Source: Neodontobutis hainanensis (taxonomy: Eukaryota > Chordata > Actinopteri > Gobiiformes > Odontobutidae). Taken from it: DNA of 64,000 nucleotides. Location: NCBI GenBank assembly GCA_024349245.1, contig JALDNG010000024.1:6539501-6603500 (forward strand), in the 5' to 3' direction. This document shows, piece after piece, positions 12,905 to 24,104 of the stretch; within the stretch, counting starts at the first letter, position 1, and each line of letters begins with the position of its first letter. The notes beneath the pieces are model-generated. The model did not search any database. It had not been told where the DNA came from and saw only the letters and a program-made list of their open reading frames with translations. Position numbers and translations under genes: made by a program.

Positions 12905-14540
12905 GAAAAAAAAAATAACAAAAACAACACGTCTCTCAACACCTTTGGCAAATTCCCTTTGCCTCCATTGTGTATGGTGTTCCTGCCCGCCTTACTGGAC
13001 CCACACCCCTTTGTCCAAAGCCCCAAAATTGTCCTGGGAAAGCCCCTGCTCTGCGCACTCTCCCCTGAAAACTGTTTTGTAAAAACCCTTACAAAACCCT
13101 GTAACAAAAAACAAAAGTTTTTTTTTTCTTGTCAGTGCTAGACTGATGTTTGATGCTTCCTCGGTGGGGATGTCAAATTGTATTGTAAAGTACAAAAACT
13201 GACTTATTTTTTATTACAAAGTGGAGAAAAAGACAAAAAAAACAAGAGCTGACTATTTCCTCGCTACTTCTTTTGTTGGTCATGATGACTATAATGGTGT
13301 GCCACTGTTATTTCCCTGGAGGACTGAGCGGTCAGTGACGGATTGACTGCTTCTTGTGGACTTTCTGCTTCCAATCTATGCGTTGTGTGTTTTTAGGAGT
13401 AACCTAATCTTTGGTAGTAGCACGGACTCACCTATAGAGGAGCTGCACAGAGGCACAGCAGAGAACCTCGCAGTAGTTTGCAGTGTCCCTCCACACAGCT
13501 TCTGGACCCTCTGAGACAGTGGGCACATTTTATACAGCTACTGAACCATAACACTCTCATATGAGCACTCACTCACTCTATGGTTTGTTTATCATCCCAA
13601 TGTCATGGATGGATAAGTATTTATTGTATCATAAATACCTGTACTTATTCAGTAGATCCCCCATGTATCAATCTGATTCTTTTAATATATATTAATTTAT
13701 ATTTGTCCTTATTTTTGTATTAAAAAGACATATTCTGTCAAATAGCTGAACTAACAAATATTTTGTCCTTTTATTTTGGTTAAAATGAACTTTTTTGATC
13801 ACTGAAACTATTATTATGCTTGCCAGAGACCTTAGTTACATTTTAATCTCCAAATGTGACGTGAAGATATTGTATATTTTTGTCGCGTTTCCTGAGAGTT
13901 TGTACTGTGCCATTACCAGAAGGTTTTTATATTAGAGTATAAATGTATAGATAATTTCCCTACATGTACTTCACACACAGATCTTGTGAGTAGCATTGAC
14001 CCTAGAGGATGCTTAGAACAGTTTTTACCTTTTTAACAAATTTATGCTAAAGAATACTGTGACTTTTTTCTAAATGAACTACTTTGTTAGCCCCTTGGTC
14101 TCCGATGTTAACATGTTGCTGCTAAGTTTTTGTACCGTAGACTTGGATCTTGATCTGTATGTTATATAGAACTTCTTGCTCCTACTGTACCGGGGCACCT
14201 TGTGTAACAGATAAAAACGTCCCCCACCTCTACACATGTGCATTGTGCTTTATATTTCTCTTATTCCAACCCCAGACTAATGCATCTTCCTTAACCGATG
14301 TCTCTTTATTAAAACACCATATTTACCTCACAGCCCTCACTTCTGCCTTTTTCACATAAAAATGGCCCAATTCCAAGACAGTGTAGTGAATTAAAGTAAA
14401 AATATACCATGCCTCTACAAAAATATAATGCTTTAAATCTGATGCTGTCTTAAAAAGGGCTGACAAATAATATAACCCCTTAAAACTACTCTCACCGACT
14501 AGACCTGGACTAAATCATAGTTCATCAAAGAGAATCTTAA
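12905..14540 (+). other. probable slit2 3' UTR
   Basis: AT-rich sequence follows the slit2 stop and contains no coding exon I can recognise. I find no canonical AATAAA here. ATTAAA-type signals occur at about 13718, 14311 and 14392, so the transcript end is uncertain. Confidence 0.5.
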
Positions 14541-16925
14541 AAGGTTTTATTGGGATATGTTGCTCACCAACACCATCTGCTGGTCAGATAGTTTAATTCT
14601 TAGTGTTTGATCATTTAATACCACAACTTTTTTCAGCAGTGGCTGATTATTCATTGTTGACAATTGCACAACATTGTGCTTTGGTTGATACATGTAAGTA
14701 CATTTTAGAAGCTTGTACATTTTATTGTCAGTCCAGTTCTTCCAAAAATATTTGGGCCAATATATGATGCGTCCTAATAACAGATGCAGTGTTTTGTCAT
14801 GCATCCTGCCTGTATGTGTGCACTTGGCTCCTGTTCAGAGGTGACGGGTCAGGACCATTCACCATCTGGCACTTCAGCAATATTTGGCTTTGGGGTCCAA
14901 TGTTCACCTCGCAGGCATTAATTTCATGGACACTGCCCAGACACCTGCTACAGTGGTCACATCTCAGGGCATTTGATGGATTGTGTAATCAGCATTACTC
15001 ACAAGGTGCAGGCATAGTGAGGAATAATGAGAGTGAATGCAGTATTGTAGAGAGTGCTGCCCATGAGACTGTAAATATACATGTTTGTAGACATTTGATT
15101 TTGACTGGAGACATGAAAAGAAAGCATCAATGACGCGTGGCAAAGCAGTAGTATGGGTTCAATTCCAGCCATTAAACATAAGTCACAAGCTAATTGTAGT
15201 GTAAGAGACAGAAGAATGTAGAAACTAAAGAAAAAGATATCACTTTTCCCCAAAGGTGTATCTCTGGGATATTTTTAGTGGTCGAAGGACACAGTGAGTG
15301 TTGGAAGGCTCCCTGATGCCATGCACTAATAATTCAGCTGCTTCACTCAACAGCATTGATAGAAACAGACAGCCAGCTGTGCACTGCAGCTGCTCCTGCT
15401 GTCCCCTCACCTCCTGCAGAAATACTTACCTCTTATTAATACATCATTCAGTTTAACAACTCTCTTCTTCAACTCATGCTTTAAGGATCCTATATGGAAC
15501 ATTGTTTTGTTTTCTTTTTTGTCGCTGGGCCACTCCTTACACTGAATATTATTGTCTCTCTGCCTGCCTTCTCAGGTCTTCTATTTATAGCTTTTAGTGC
15601 GCTCTCTCTCCGAGTACAGACACTCTCTTCCACCTTTCTGGCTTTTTTGCTCTGTCTAGCCAACTTGCTCCTGTCTAACCTAATTCATTTTTGCAGAAAA
15701 CTTTCTGTGCCCTTCAGACTCTATATTTACAGTCTACTCAAGTCAATAAATCTAAATTAAATTAAAATTCTTATAGTATCAAATATATAAGCTGCATTAT
15801 ATTAATTCTTCTGTACTTTTAAACGTATGTATTTTATACTGTGCCTATCCCATGTTTAACAATGATGGGGTTAATTAGGTTGCTCTGCACAAAAGCCATG
15901 TGAGACTCTTTCTGTCTTAGCCGTAAGGGCTCATTTACGTCCCATGTGTTCAAAGTGGGTTGGTGTGACCCAGTAAAAGGTTTTCTAGGAGAACACTGTG
16001 TTTTCCTGGGACGCACATTAATGTAGTGAGCCAGAAGGAGAGGCAGAGACAATGGAACAAGAATAGTCTGTCAATATTAATGGATATAATTATTTCATTA
16101 TTCCTTTGTCAAAATGACCCCTGCTCTTGTCTCCACAGCGCTGACCATCCACACTCTCTAACCTATTTATTATATCTGTAAATGACAGGCATTATATAGC
16201 AAAACATTTATCAATCTTTTGTCTCATTCATTCTCTGTTGGAGGAGCATATGCACCTACATATAGCACAAATGTAGGTCACACAAAGGTCCATTAAAGTA
16301 TGAATACAATAACAGTGTACATAAAGTATATTCCCAGTGGAAACACTTTTTATGTGCTCTGTATAGTCCCTGTGCTCTTTCACTTCTGTAAAAGCAAAAC
16401 ACACAATAACAGATACCTCACACAAAAAAACACATGAATTAAAACCCAAATTTAAGATGGTTATGTGTTATTGAAATCCTATGCTATTGAAATTATGTGC
16501 TTATGTTCCCAATACATATCTGTTAAGAACTAAGGTTATGATGTGGTTCAATGAGACTTTAAGAATAGATTTCATTAAACACACATAAGTCTAAACAGTC
16601 CAATGCTCATCAGAGGTTGTTGTGTGTATGTCTCCCTGAAAGCTACAGTAAACCATCTATCTTGTGTTTTGGCAGCTTTTGCAGGAACAACCTTTCAAAT
16701 TATATTTTTTTTCCACAGGGAAGTGGAGAAAAAGCTCAGTACATCCACTGACATGAAAAGCTGATGGGCTCTAATGTGAGAGAGTTACATAATCCCATTT
16801 GAAGAGATTGAGAGGTATCCTGACCTCTGTGATGGGGTAGAGCAGGAGAGAGTTGGATTGGACCTTGGTTAAAGCCACAGCGTACTTTTTAACAATAAAT
16901 GTATTAGTAGCATTTTAATGTATGA
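14541..16925. other. intergenic, nothing recognised
   Basis: AT-rich DNA between slit2 and the Tc1 element. Only short, non-homologous open frames occur. I see no exon, RNA gene or element that I can name. Confidence 0.5.
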
Positions 16926-16927
16926 TG

Positions 16928-18505
16928 TATACAGTAAAGTTGTGCTCATAGGTTTACAACCCGAGCAGAATTTGTGATTGTTTGACCATTTTTCAGAGAA
17001 TATTAACACAAAAGCCTTTCTTTCACTCATAGTTAGTGGTTAGGTGAAGCCATTTATTGTCAAACAACTGTGTTTACTCTTTTTAAATCAAAATGACAAC
17101 AGAAACTACCCAAATGACCCTGAATAAAAGTTTACATACTCCAGTTGATTTTGGCCTGATAACGTGCACACAAACTAAAGGTAACCATTCTCACCCGTGA
17201 TCTGTTTAATTGTAATCAGTGTGTGTATAAAAGGTCAATGAGTTTCTGGGCTCCTGAAAGACCCTTACATCTTTAATGGGGAAGGCAAATGAATTGTCAA
17301 AGGATGTACGGGAAAAGGTAATTGAACTATATAAAACAGAAAAGAGACAAAATGTCCAAGGAATTGAGAATGCCAATCAGCAGTGTTCAAATTCTAATTA
17401 AGAAGAAAAACTTCTGGAACAATGTCATTTGCAGTGATGAGACCAAAATTGAACAAAATGGCCACATAAATGGTCGTCTTTCAACCGGAAGGTAGTGGGT
17501 TCGATTCCCGCTCTCCCCACAATTCATACTGTCGTTGTGTCCTTGGGCAAGACACTTAACCCACCTTGCCTCGTATGAATGTGTAAGAATGTTCAGTGAC
17601 TGTATGTGGTAATGGTTGGAGAGGCCGTAGGCGCAAAATGGCTGCCACGTCTCTGTCAGTCTGCCCCAGGGCATCTGTGGCTACAGTTGTAGCTTACCAC
17701 CACCAGTGTGACTGTGTATGAATGAATAATGGACGGCTTGTGGGTGCTTTGAGTCCCTTGGTCCCTCGGGAGAAAAGCGCAATATAAATCCAATCCATTA
17801 TTATTATTATTATTATTAGAGGAGTCAACAAGGCCTATGATAAAAGATACACCATTCTTACTGTGAAACATGGAGGTGGATCGCTGACATTTTGGAGAAA
17901 TGTGAGCTACAAAGGCACAGGAAAAAATGAATGCAGAATGTTATCAGAAAATACTGGAGGAAAATTTGCACTCATCAGCCCAGAAGCTGCACATTGGACG
18001 TACTTGGACATTCCAACATGACAATGATCCAAAGCACAAGGCCAAGTCGACCTGTCATTGGCTACAGCAGCATAAAGTGAAGGTTCTGGACTGGCCTTCT
18101 CAGACTCCTGACCTCAGTATCATTGAGCCACTCTGGAGAGATCTCAAACGTGCAGTTCATGCCCAAGAATTTACAGGAACTGAAGGCTTTTTGCCAAGAG
18201 GAATGGGCAGCTTTTCTATCTGAGAAAATAAAGAGCCTCAACAACCACAAAAGGCTTCAAGTTTTCATTGATGTTGAAGGTGGCAATAAACAGTATTAAG
18301 AACTGGGGTAACTTTTAAACAGGATCATTTGGGTAGTTTTTATAGTCATAATGATTTAAAAAGAGTAAACACAATTGTTTGACAATAAATGGCTTCACCC
18401 AACCACTAACTATGAGTGAAAGAAACGTTTTTGTGTTATCATTCAAATTTATATATTTATAAAAAATCACAAATTATCTCGCTTTCTACACGTGCTCATC
18501 CTACT
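16928..18505 (+). mobile_element. Tc1-like transposon with long inverted repeats, inactive
   Basis: About 17020-17130 and the reverse complement of 18300-18440 match closely over more than 100 bp. Weaker similarity continues to both ends, as in fish Tc1 elements with long terminal repeats. Between them are transposase pieces on the plus strand. They include a start region near 17278 and the first catalytic motif CSDETKI near 17430. FQHDNDPKHKAKS near 18010-18050 and IIEPLWRDLKRAV near 18120-18150 supply the other two acidic motifs. The DNA-binding part is largely deleted, stops and frameshifts are present, and a SINE interrupts it, so it cannot make transposase. Confidence 0.92.
17470..17819 (+). 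repeat. tRNA-derived SINE nested in the Tc1 element
   Basis: It has a box B-like GGTTCGATTCC, the teleost SINE motif GTCCTTGGGCAAGACACTTA and an L2-like end (AAAGCGCAATATAAATCC) followed by (ATT)n. The tRNA head is 5'-truncated. Transposase sequence resumes right after the (ATT)n tail, so the SINE inserted after the Tc1 element. Confidence 0.85.
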
Positions 18506-18516
18506 CATCTCATGTG

Positions 18517-19824
18517 TCAAATGGGAATGTGCCCGAGTCTGTCCTTGTCATTACTTTCCTCTATGTCCAACACCTGCCCAGATGTGGCGCCTTTGTTGCA
18601 CAACACAGTCACTGTAGTGTTCCCGCTATCCTCACTGCCCCTGGTCTTTAAGGCGATCGAGACAGCCATCCCGGTGTCTAGAGGGCTCTCCTCGTGTTTC
18701 AACTGTCCAGGCTCGTTGCTTGCGATCACAGTCTCTACAGCTGTGCCCAAAGCCGCACAGCATCTTCCGCGCCACGGCAACAAGCGCAGGAAGGCGTCTC
18801 TAAAGTCCGCGTTGAAAGCATAAATGACTGGGTTGAGAGAAGAATTGCTCCATCCAATCCACACAAACACGTCAAAAGTTTTCTCACTGACGCAGTGAGG
18901 CCCACGTTGCGCGCCTGGTTCGGGACAAAAAGGCAGGGCGCAGTTCAGGACGAAGAAGGGCAGCCAGCAGCAGACAAACACGCCCATGATGATGCTCAGT
19001 GTTTTAAGTACTTTAGCCTCTTTTCTGATAGACACACGGATGTCTTTCTGCGCGTGGTCGGTGTCCCGGTAGTCCACGTGAGTTTGAAACGAGGAGGGTC
19101 GCAACAGGTCAAGGGAATCAGAACGGCAATTCTGCGCGTGCTCCGCCGCGCGCTCCAACGACGAGATCATCCTGATCTGTATGTGGGCTATGCGATAGAT
19201 GCGAGTGTACGTGACAATCATGATGAGCACGGGAATATAGAAGCTAATTAGGGACGAGGAAATGGCGTATGTCCGGTTCAGGCTGGAATCGCAGCTTCCC
19301 TCCTCATCCGCGAGCGTCCTCTGGTTCCCTCTCTGGTGCTCCGTGTCCGCGCGGTGCCAGTCCAGTTGTACAGGGACAAAGGAGATTATCACCGACAAGG
19401 CCCACGTCACTCCGATCATGATCAAAGCTACTGTCCTGTTCATTGTGCGCTCGTAACTAAACGGACTGGAGATGGCCCAGTACCTGTCCACGCTGATCAC
19501 GCACAGATTCAGGATGGACGCCGTGGAGCACATGATGTCACAGGCCAACCACGTCTTACAAAACCTGCCAAACGGCCAGAACCCTGCTACTTCGGCCACA
19601 GCCTTCCACGGCATGACCAGTACCGCAACCAGGAGGTCCGACAGCGCCAGAGACACGATGAATATGTTGGTTACTTTGGTGCGCAGGTGTCTGTAGTGGG
19701 ACACGGCCACACAGACAACCAAGTTCCCTAGAAGCGTCCAGACAATGAGGAGAGCCAGGACACAGCCCGTTAGAACTCTGTCCGCTCTGTTGTCCGTACC
19801 TTCCGTGCCGCGCGTCTTATTCAT
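18517..19824 (-). CDS. D1-class dopamine receptor (GPCR), intronless, 435 aa
   Basis: This is a seven-helix Gs-coupled receptor for dopamine at the plasma membrane. Visible features are an N-glycosylation site NKT at residues 2-4 and TM1 from about residue 17. The amine-binding Asp in TM3 is residue 96 (CDIMCSTASILN), and DRY is at 113-115. TM5 has a serine cluster at 189-194 for catechol binding. TM6 has VCCWLPFF, TM7 has NPVIYAFNADF, and a CC pair in the tail may be palmitoylated. The single exon and the motif IRMISSLERAAEHAQ favour the D5/D1B group over D1A. The teleost D1C and D1E types are alternatives, so I give no symbol. The start ATG has a G at -3. Its tail is shorter than that of mammalian D5. 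Linkage to slit2 parallels DRD5 and SLIT2 on the same human chromosome arm. Confidence 0.93.
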   Translation of the reverse strand: MNKTRGTEGTDNRADRVLTGCVLALLIVWTLLGNLVVCVAVSHYRHLRTKVTNIFIVSLALSDLLVAVLVMPWKAVAEVAGFWPFGRFCKTWLACDIMCSTASILNLCVISVDRYWAISSPFSYERTMNRTVALIMIGVTWALSVIISFVPVQLDWHRADTEHQRGNQRTLADEEGSCDSSLNRTYAISSSLISFYIPVLIMIVTYTRIYRIAHIQIRMISSLERAAEHAQNCRSDSLDLLRPSSFQTHVDYRDTDHAQKDIRVSIRKEAKVLKTLSIIMGVFVCCWLPFFVLNCALPFCPEPGAQRGPHCVSEKTFDVFVWIGWSNSSLNPVIYAFNADFRDAFLRLLPWRGRCCAALGTAVETVIASNEPGQLKHEESPLDTGMAVSIALKTRGSEDSGNTTVTVLCNKGATSGQVLDIEESNDKDRLGHIPI

Positions 19825-20586
19825 CGCCCGCTCTTGCGCACGGACAGAAAAGTAATATGAAGTAACAATGGTCTATCATACTTACTCAGTGACATGATTG
19901 CATTGTTCAGACAACCGGGGAAATCGGTCACTGCGTGCCCTCCCTTTAGTCAGACTGATGTGCGACTCTGCTGTTAGAGCGGAGGCGATTACAACACAGG
20001 ACACGCGCACCACCAGATGCTGCGGCTCAGACGCACACGCGGACGGAAGAATGTAATTCAGAGAAAAGCACAGATTGCTTTGATTTCTTGTTTAGCAAGG
20101 TTTAGGCAGTTTTTATAATGCATAGGCATACTGTAGAGCCTATAGCTTACTGTATGTGAATGACAATCATTACTTTGTATGAGATATAGGACATACAGTC
20201 TTTTTTTCCTCACTTCATGCCTCTTTTTAATTTAACACAAATCTAATAGTGAACAATGAATAAAAATACATTTTTAAAAGCAGTTGTTTACTTTCATGTT
20301 TCCCTCTTATAATTTGGACCAAAGTCCCTCATGTTGTTATACCATGACCATGGTATAACAACTGCATCTAACTTTTTTTTTTTATACCATTTACCATTAA
20401 GTCTGCACTAGCCACTATAATTTATCAGCTTTATTGTCTCACAAGCTTTAGAGGACATGCCAAACAAGTTATCGTCACACACACTAAATTCAGGACAAAC
20501 CAGATATCTGACACATACACTTGCAACATTCACACTCTTTGTTGAGTTCTCAGCATTGTAGTTTTCTTCAGTTACAAACGTCTCAA
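19825..20586. other. upstream region of the dopamine receptor
   Basis: No gene is seen. A perfect 12-bp inverted repeat with a 4-nt spacer lies at 20334-20361, about 510 bp before the receptor start. No TATA box is evident. Confidence 0.4.
20334..20361. repeat. perfect short inverted repeat
   Basis: TTGTTATACCAT and its exact reverse complement are separated by GACC. Confidence 0.85.
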
Positions 20587-20599
20587 CTATGGCTTAATC

Positions 20600-21545
20600 A
20601 TTAAATAGGGGGCACAGTTGGCAGCAGGGTGTCTGTCTTCAAGATAGCCACAACCATTTTGACTTAAATGCCCTGGGAATGCGAACATTAATATTACATA
20701 CACCAACACCTGAAGCAAACTTGAGTTAATTCCTACACCATTGAGGTGTATTGTCAGCGCCACCAGCTGGATCGTAAATATACATGTGCTCTAAGTGAAG
20801 CAGGCGCTGCTTTTTTATGGCTTCTTCAATGTGCTTGCAACATTTCACAACGGGTTCACCACACGCGGGTTCATTTCTAAATGGCACATGCAGTCAAAAA
20901 TTGGCTTCACTCCTGTCTTTGGTGCAAGTTCATGCGACCTGATGGTCTGGGGTGTACGATTGGTTTTAGGTCAAAGCAGGGAACCACCCCGAAGTCCTCA
21001 TTAGTTCGACCTCCTCACATGGATCGATCTGGAACTCCCACTGATCATACCAGAGGTCACAAGGGAGCAAAAGAACAGGATGTCATAAAGTAAAATAAGT
21101 ACAAGTTTTGCTTAATGAATTATTGTTTTACTTGGGTTTGGAAGCAAGGTCAACTTTACCTTTCAATATTCCTAAACCACACCTCTAATTTTCTTAAAAA
21201 ATATTTATAACCAACAGTTTCATTCAACACTGCTTGTCTCTGTTCTTTCAACCTATACCCTCTAAGACCTCTACATCTGTTTGTCATCTCTTTAACCATT
21301 ACCACACTTCTTACTTCATCATGTCATCACCATCATCCAAACTATATTTTTATTCAATAAACATGCTCTACATAGTTGTGGTGTGGTCCTTGTTAGTGAA
21401 TTTGTGCTTTAAGTAAAATTTTAGTCAACTTTCCATCTTCTACATGTCAGAGAACTCCACAGATCTTCAACAAAGCATAGAGACAGGCATTATATTGACT
21501 CACACTAATGTCCCTTCTATACACTTGGTCAAGTCCGACTCTAGC
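20600..21545 (-). pseudogene. glul-like pseudogene 0 (old remnant)
   Basis: Minus-strand remnants of three glutamine synthetase-like exons are recognisable by their match to the intact copies farther right. They are the last exon (about 20608-20852, around the HIEEAIKK region), a shortened exon 5 (about 20900-21035, ending at WEFQIDPC-like sequence) and exon 4 (about 21430-21545, NACLYA). Internal deletions, substitutions and stops make it non-functional. It is much more diverged than the other copies, so it is the oldest duplicate or has been dead longest. Exons 1-3 are not recognisable. Confidence 0.8.
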
Positions 21546-21559
21546 ATTCACACCTGTAG

Positions 21560-22720
21560 ACATATTGTGTAAAATGTAAATATAATATTTGTATAAAATG
21601 TGTCAGCATGTGAAACCGCTGGCCAGACAATGAGAATGATTGCAGAAATTAGATCAGAGCTTCCTGGATCCACAAACTGTGAGGCCTGGAATATTCCAGC
21701 CTTAATGAGGACTTTTATCTATCATGTTTTGTTTTGTGTGTGGCCCTTTCTTTTATCCTTTTAAATTTGTTATATTTTTTTAGGATGCACATTTCCCCTA
21801 CATATATGTTTAAGTTATCTTTACCTTTAATTGATTGCACCTGTGACTAATGTTAAGACAATTTTATGTGGTTGCCGCCTATTGGCTTCTGAGAGTCTGT
21901 AGGTAAGGCTACCCCCACTCTGTGACCAATACAGAGCGCAGGTTGAATCTGTATACAGCAAGTTTGTGAAATACATCACAAGGTCAACAGTAAGACGTTA
22001 GGAGCAAGGGCGGCGCCACGGGGTGGCCAATGGGCAACATGGCCACCATAAACAAATTTCTGGTTACCCCCACCATGACCATCTCGGCCAAATGGGGACA
22101 ATATACTAATATTCAATTGTGCTCCTGAGCCATAGTTTCTCTGTGCTCTCCTGGCCCCTCCCTTTTCCCCTCTCACAGGCTGTGGCTGTGTACAAATCAA
22201 CTTACTAATCCCTATATAGTGCACTATATAGTGATTACACAATTTTGTAGTGGTGTCCGAATGTCTAGTGACCGAAATCTAGTTCACTCAAAGTTTCCCA
22301 CAATGCTTTAGTAAAAGTAGTGAGCTGCGGTGGTACCTAGATCGGTACAATAGACCATAATGCTTTGTGAATTGTCGGAGGAGAGCCGCGCGACCGTGAC
22401 TTGTCTTTAAACTGAACACAACAGGTTTGAATAAAAGAAGTTAGAAGCACAAGTTTGACTTTTTGTAGAAGGGTAATTCATTCTAATTTGTTATTAATAA
22501 TCCGTTACGATGTAAAATCACTAACTTTAGCTTATCTTAAATCATACAGACGGATTTAAGAGCTTTCCTCTTGAGACATAAAAGAGCTGCAATAATCCAA
22601 TCAGTTTTTGTCACTGGTACAAAAGATGGCTCCGGTCTCTAGAGCTAAGTTTTTACTACACGACAACTCTAAATTTTTGATTATTATTTTTGTTTATGCT
22701 ATCTAAAAACTATTGTTTTA
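21560..22720. other. intergenic, nothing recognised
   Basis: No coding exon is seen. A G/C-rich stretch near 22005-22075 resembles the end of a DNA transposon, but no partner end was found. Confidence 0.4.
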
Positions 22721-22724
22721 CAGG

Positions 22725-22990
22725 GCGCAGTGGCTCAGTGGTAGCCACTGAAGCGGTCTTCCTTCAACCGGAAGGTAGGCGGTTTGTTTCCCGCTCTCCC
22801 CACTGTTCCTACTGTCGTGTCCTTGGGCAAGACACTTAACCCACCTTTCCTCCAGTGGTGTTCCAGCTGTAACACTGGTGAATGGAACCTTAATAAAAGC
22901 GTCAATTAAAATGTAAATGTAACACTAGTGAATGGGAGCTTCCTGTAAGTCCTTTTGGATAAAAGTGTCTGCTAAATTACTAAATGTAAA
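22725..22990 (+). repeat. tRNA-derived SINE
   Basis: It begins with a tRNA-like head (GTGGCTCAGTGGTAG, then a degenerate box B GTTTGTTTCCC). It continues with GTCCTTGGGCAAGACACTTA, as in the SINE at 17470, and ends in the common fish tail resembling GGATAAAAGTGTCTGCTAAAT. It represents the same superfamily with a different tail. Confidence 0.85.
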
Positions 22991-24104
22991 AGCCCAGATG
23001 TAACCGTCATTTTATTGCCCTGTAGTAACAACAATATGTTGGACTCCATGACCTTAGATTATGGGCATGGAGTCTCAGAACTAGGCTCTACTGTGGTTAA
23101 GCTATCATTTGTAAAAGTTTGTTTTTCATTTGTTCATTTATTTGTAGCCTATTCTTAATTAAGTTAACGTCAGCACGTATTGCCGCCTGTATTTCCCCAC
23201 TACCAATGAGAAAATGTTTTAAGCCATCACTGAGCAGAGCGGGAGATTTATGTGTCAGTGATATAAACAATCAATGGTCAGTGACCGGCTCAGAAACTCA
23301 TTAAAAAAGACTTTTTGACGTTATTTGGGGACTCAAACGAAAAACACAAGACCAAAACAAAAAGGAAAAGAGATTATATTGATATTTTCTGAAGAGAGCA
23401 AAGCTGGACTTGAAGCCAACGAGTCCGGTAAGACAATTAAACCAACTTAGGTTACGTTAGCAGCGCTGCTTTTCATGCAGCTATAACTTTTACAAAGACC
23501 TGAAACAAGGATGTATAAAGTGCTCAGAGCAGCATCAGGAGAGACAGGAGCATGGGACCTGTTAATAAATGTGAAGCTGCTCTGAGCTGCTCTGTGACTA
23601 CCGCCCCTCACTGACACTGGGCCCCTGCACTACTGTGGGCCAGTGTAGTTATCGCTTCATTTGCTCATTTTACCGTAAAACACAACGATATTGGGCTAAT
23701 AGCCAAGCAACAACCCCTTATCAATTTCTTTCCATGATAAAATTATTTTGCAGTGAACTCTCTCAGGCTTGAGAGTTCTTGCTATGTTGTATAGTTTAAA
23801 CCAATAGAGGGTGCTAACATGCTACTGCTAAACTCCTGTCATGTTTTGTTCGCTGTAATGTTCTGAAGATACAATATAAAGGGCACTAATGTAATTAGTG
23901 ATTACAGATATTGGTATTTTGGTTGTTTTATTTACATTTAATGGTTAATAAGACACAGATAAAAGGTTCATTGATTTACAAGGTAAAATACATGAAAATA
24001 GGTGAAAAAGCACTCCTAAGAGATTTTTATATATAATTAATGAAGGTTTTCATATTTTGTGGTTAAGGCAATCCATTAATCTGATTCAAATCCCCTGCAA
24101 ACTG

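Noticed and set aside
18694..19251. A 185-codon plus-strand open frame opposite the dopamine receptor.
   Set aside because: It is the antisense shadow of the GC-rich receptor gene and shows no motif of its own.
22005..23660. A possible hAT element between GGGCGGCGCCACGG near 22009 and GGGCCCCTGCACTAC near 23620.
   Set aside because: The proposed ends are not convincing inverted repeats and no 8-bp duplication was found.
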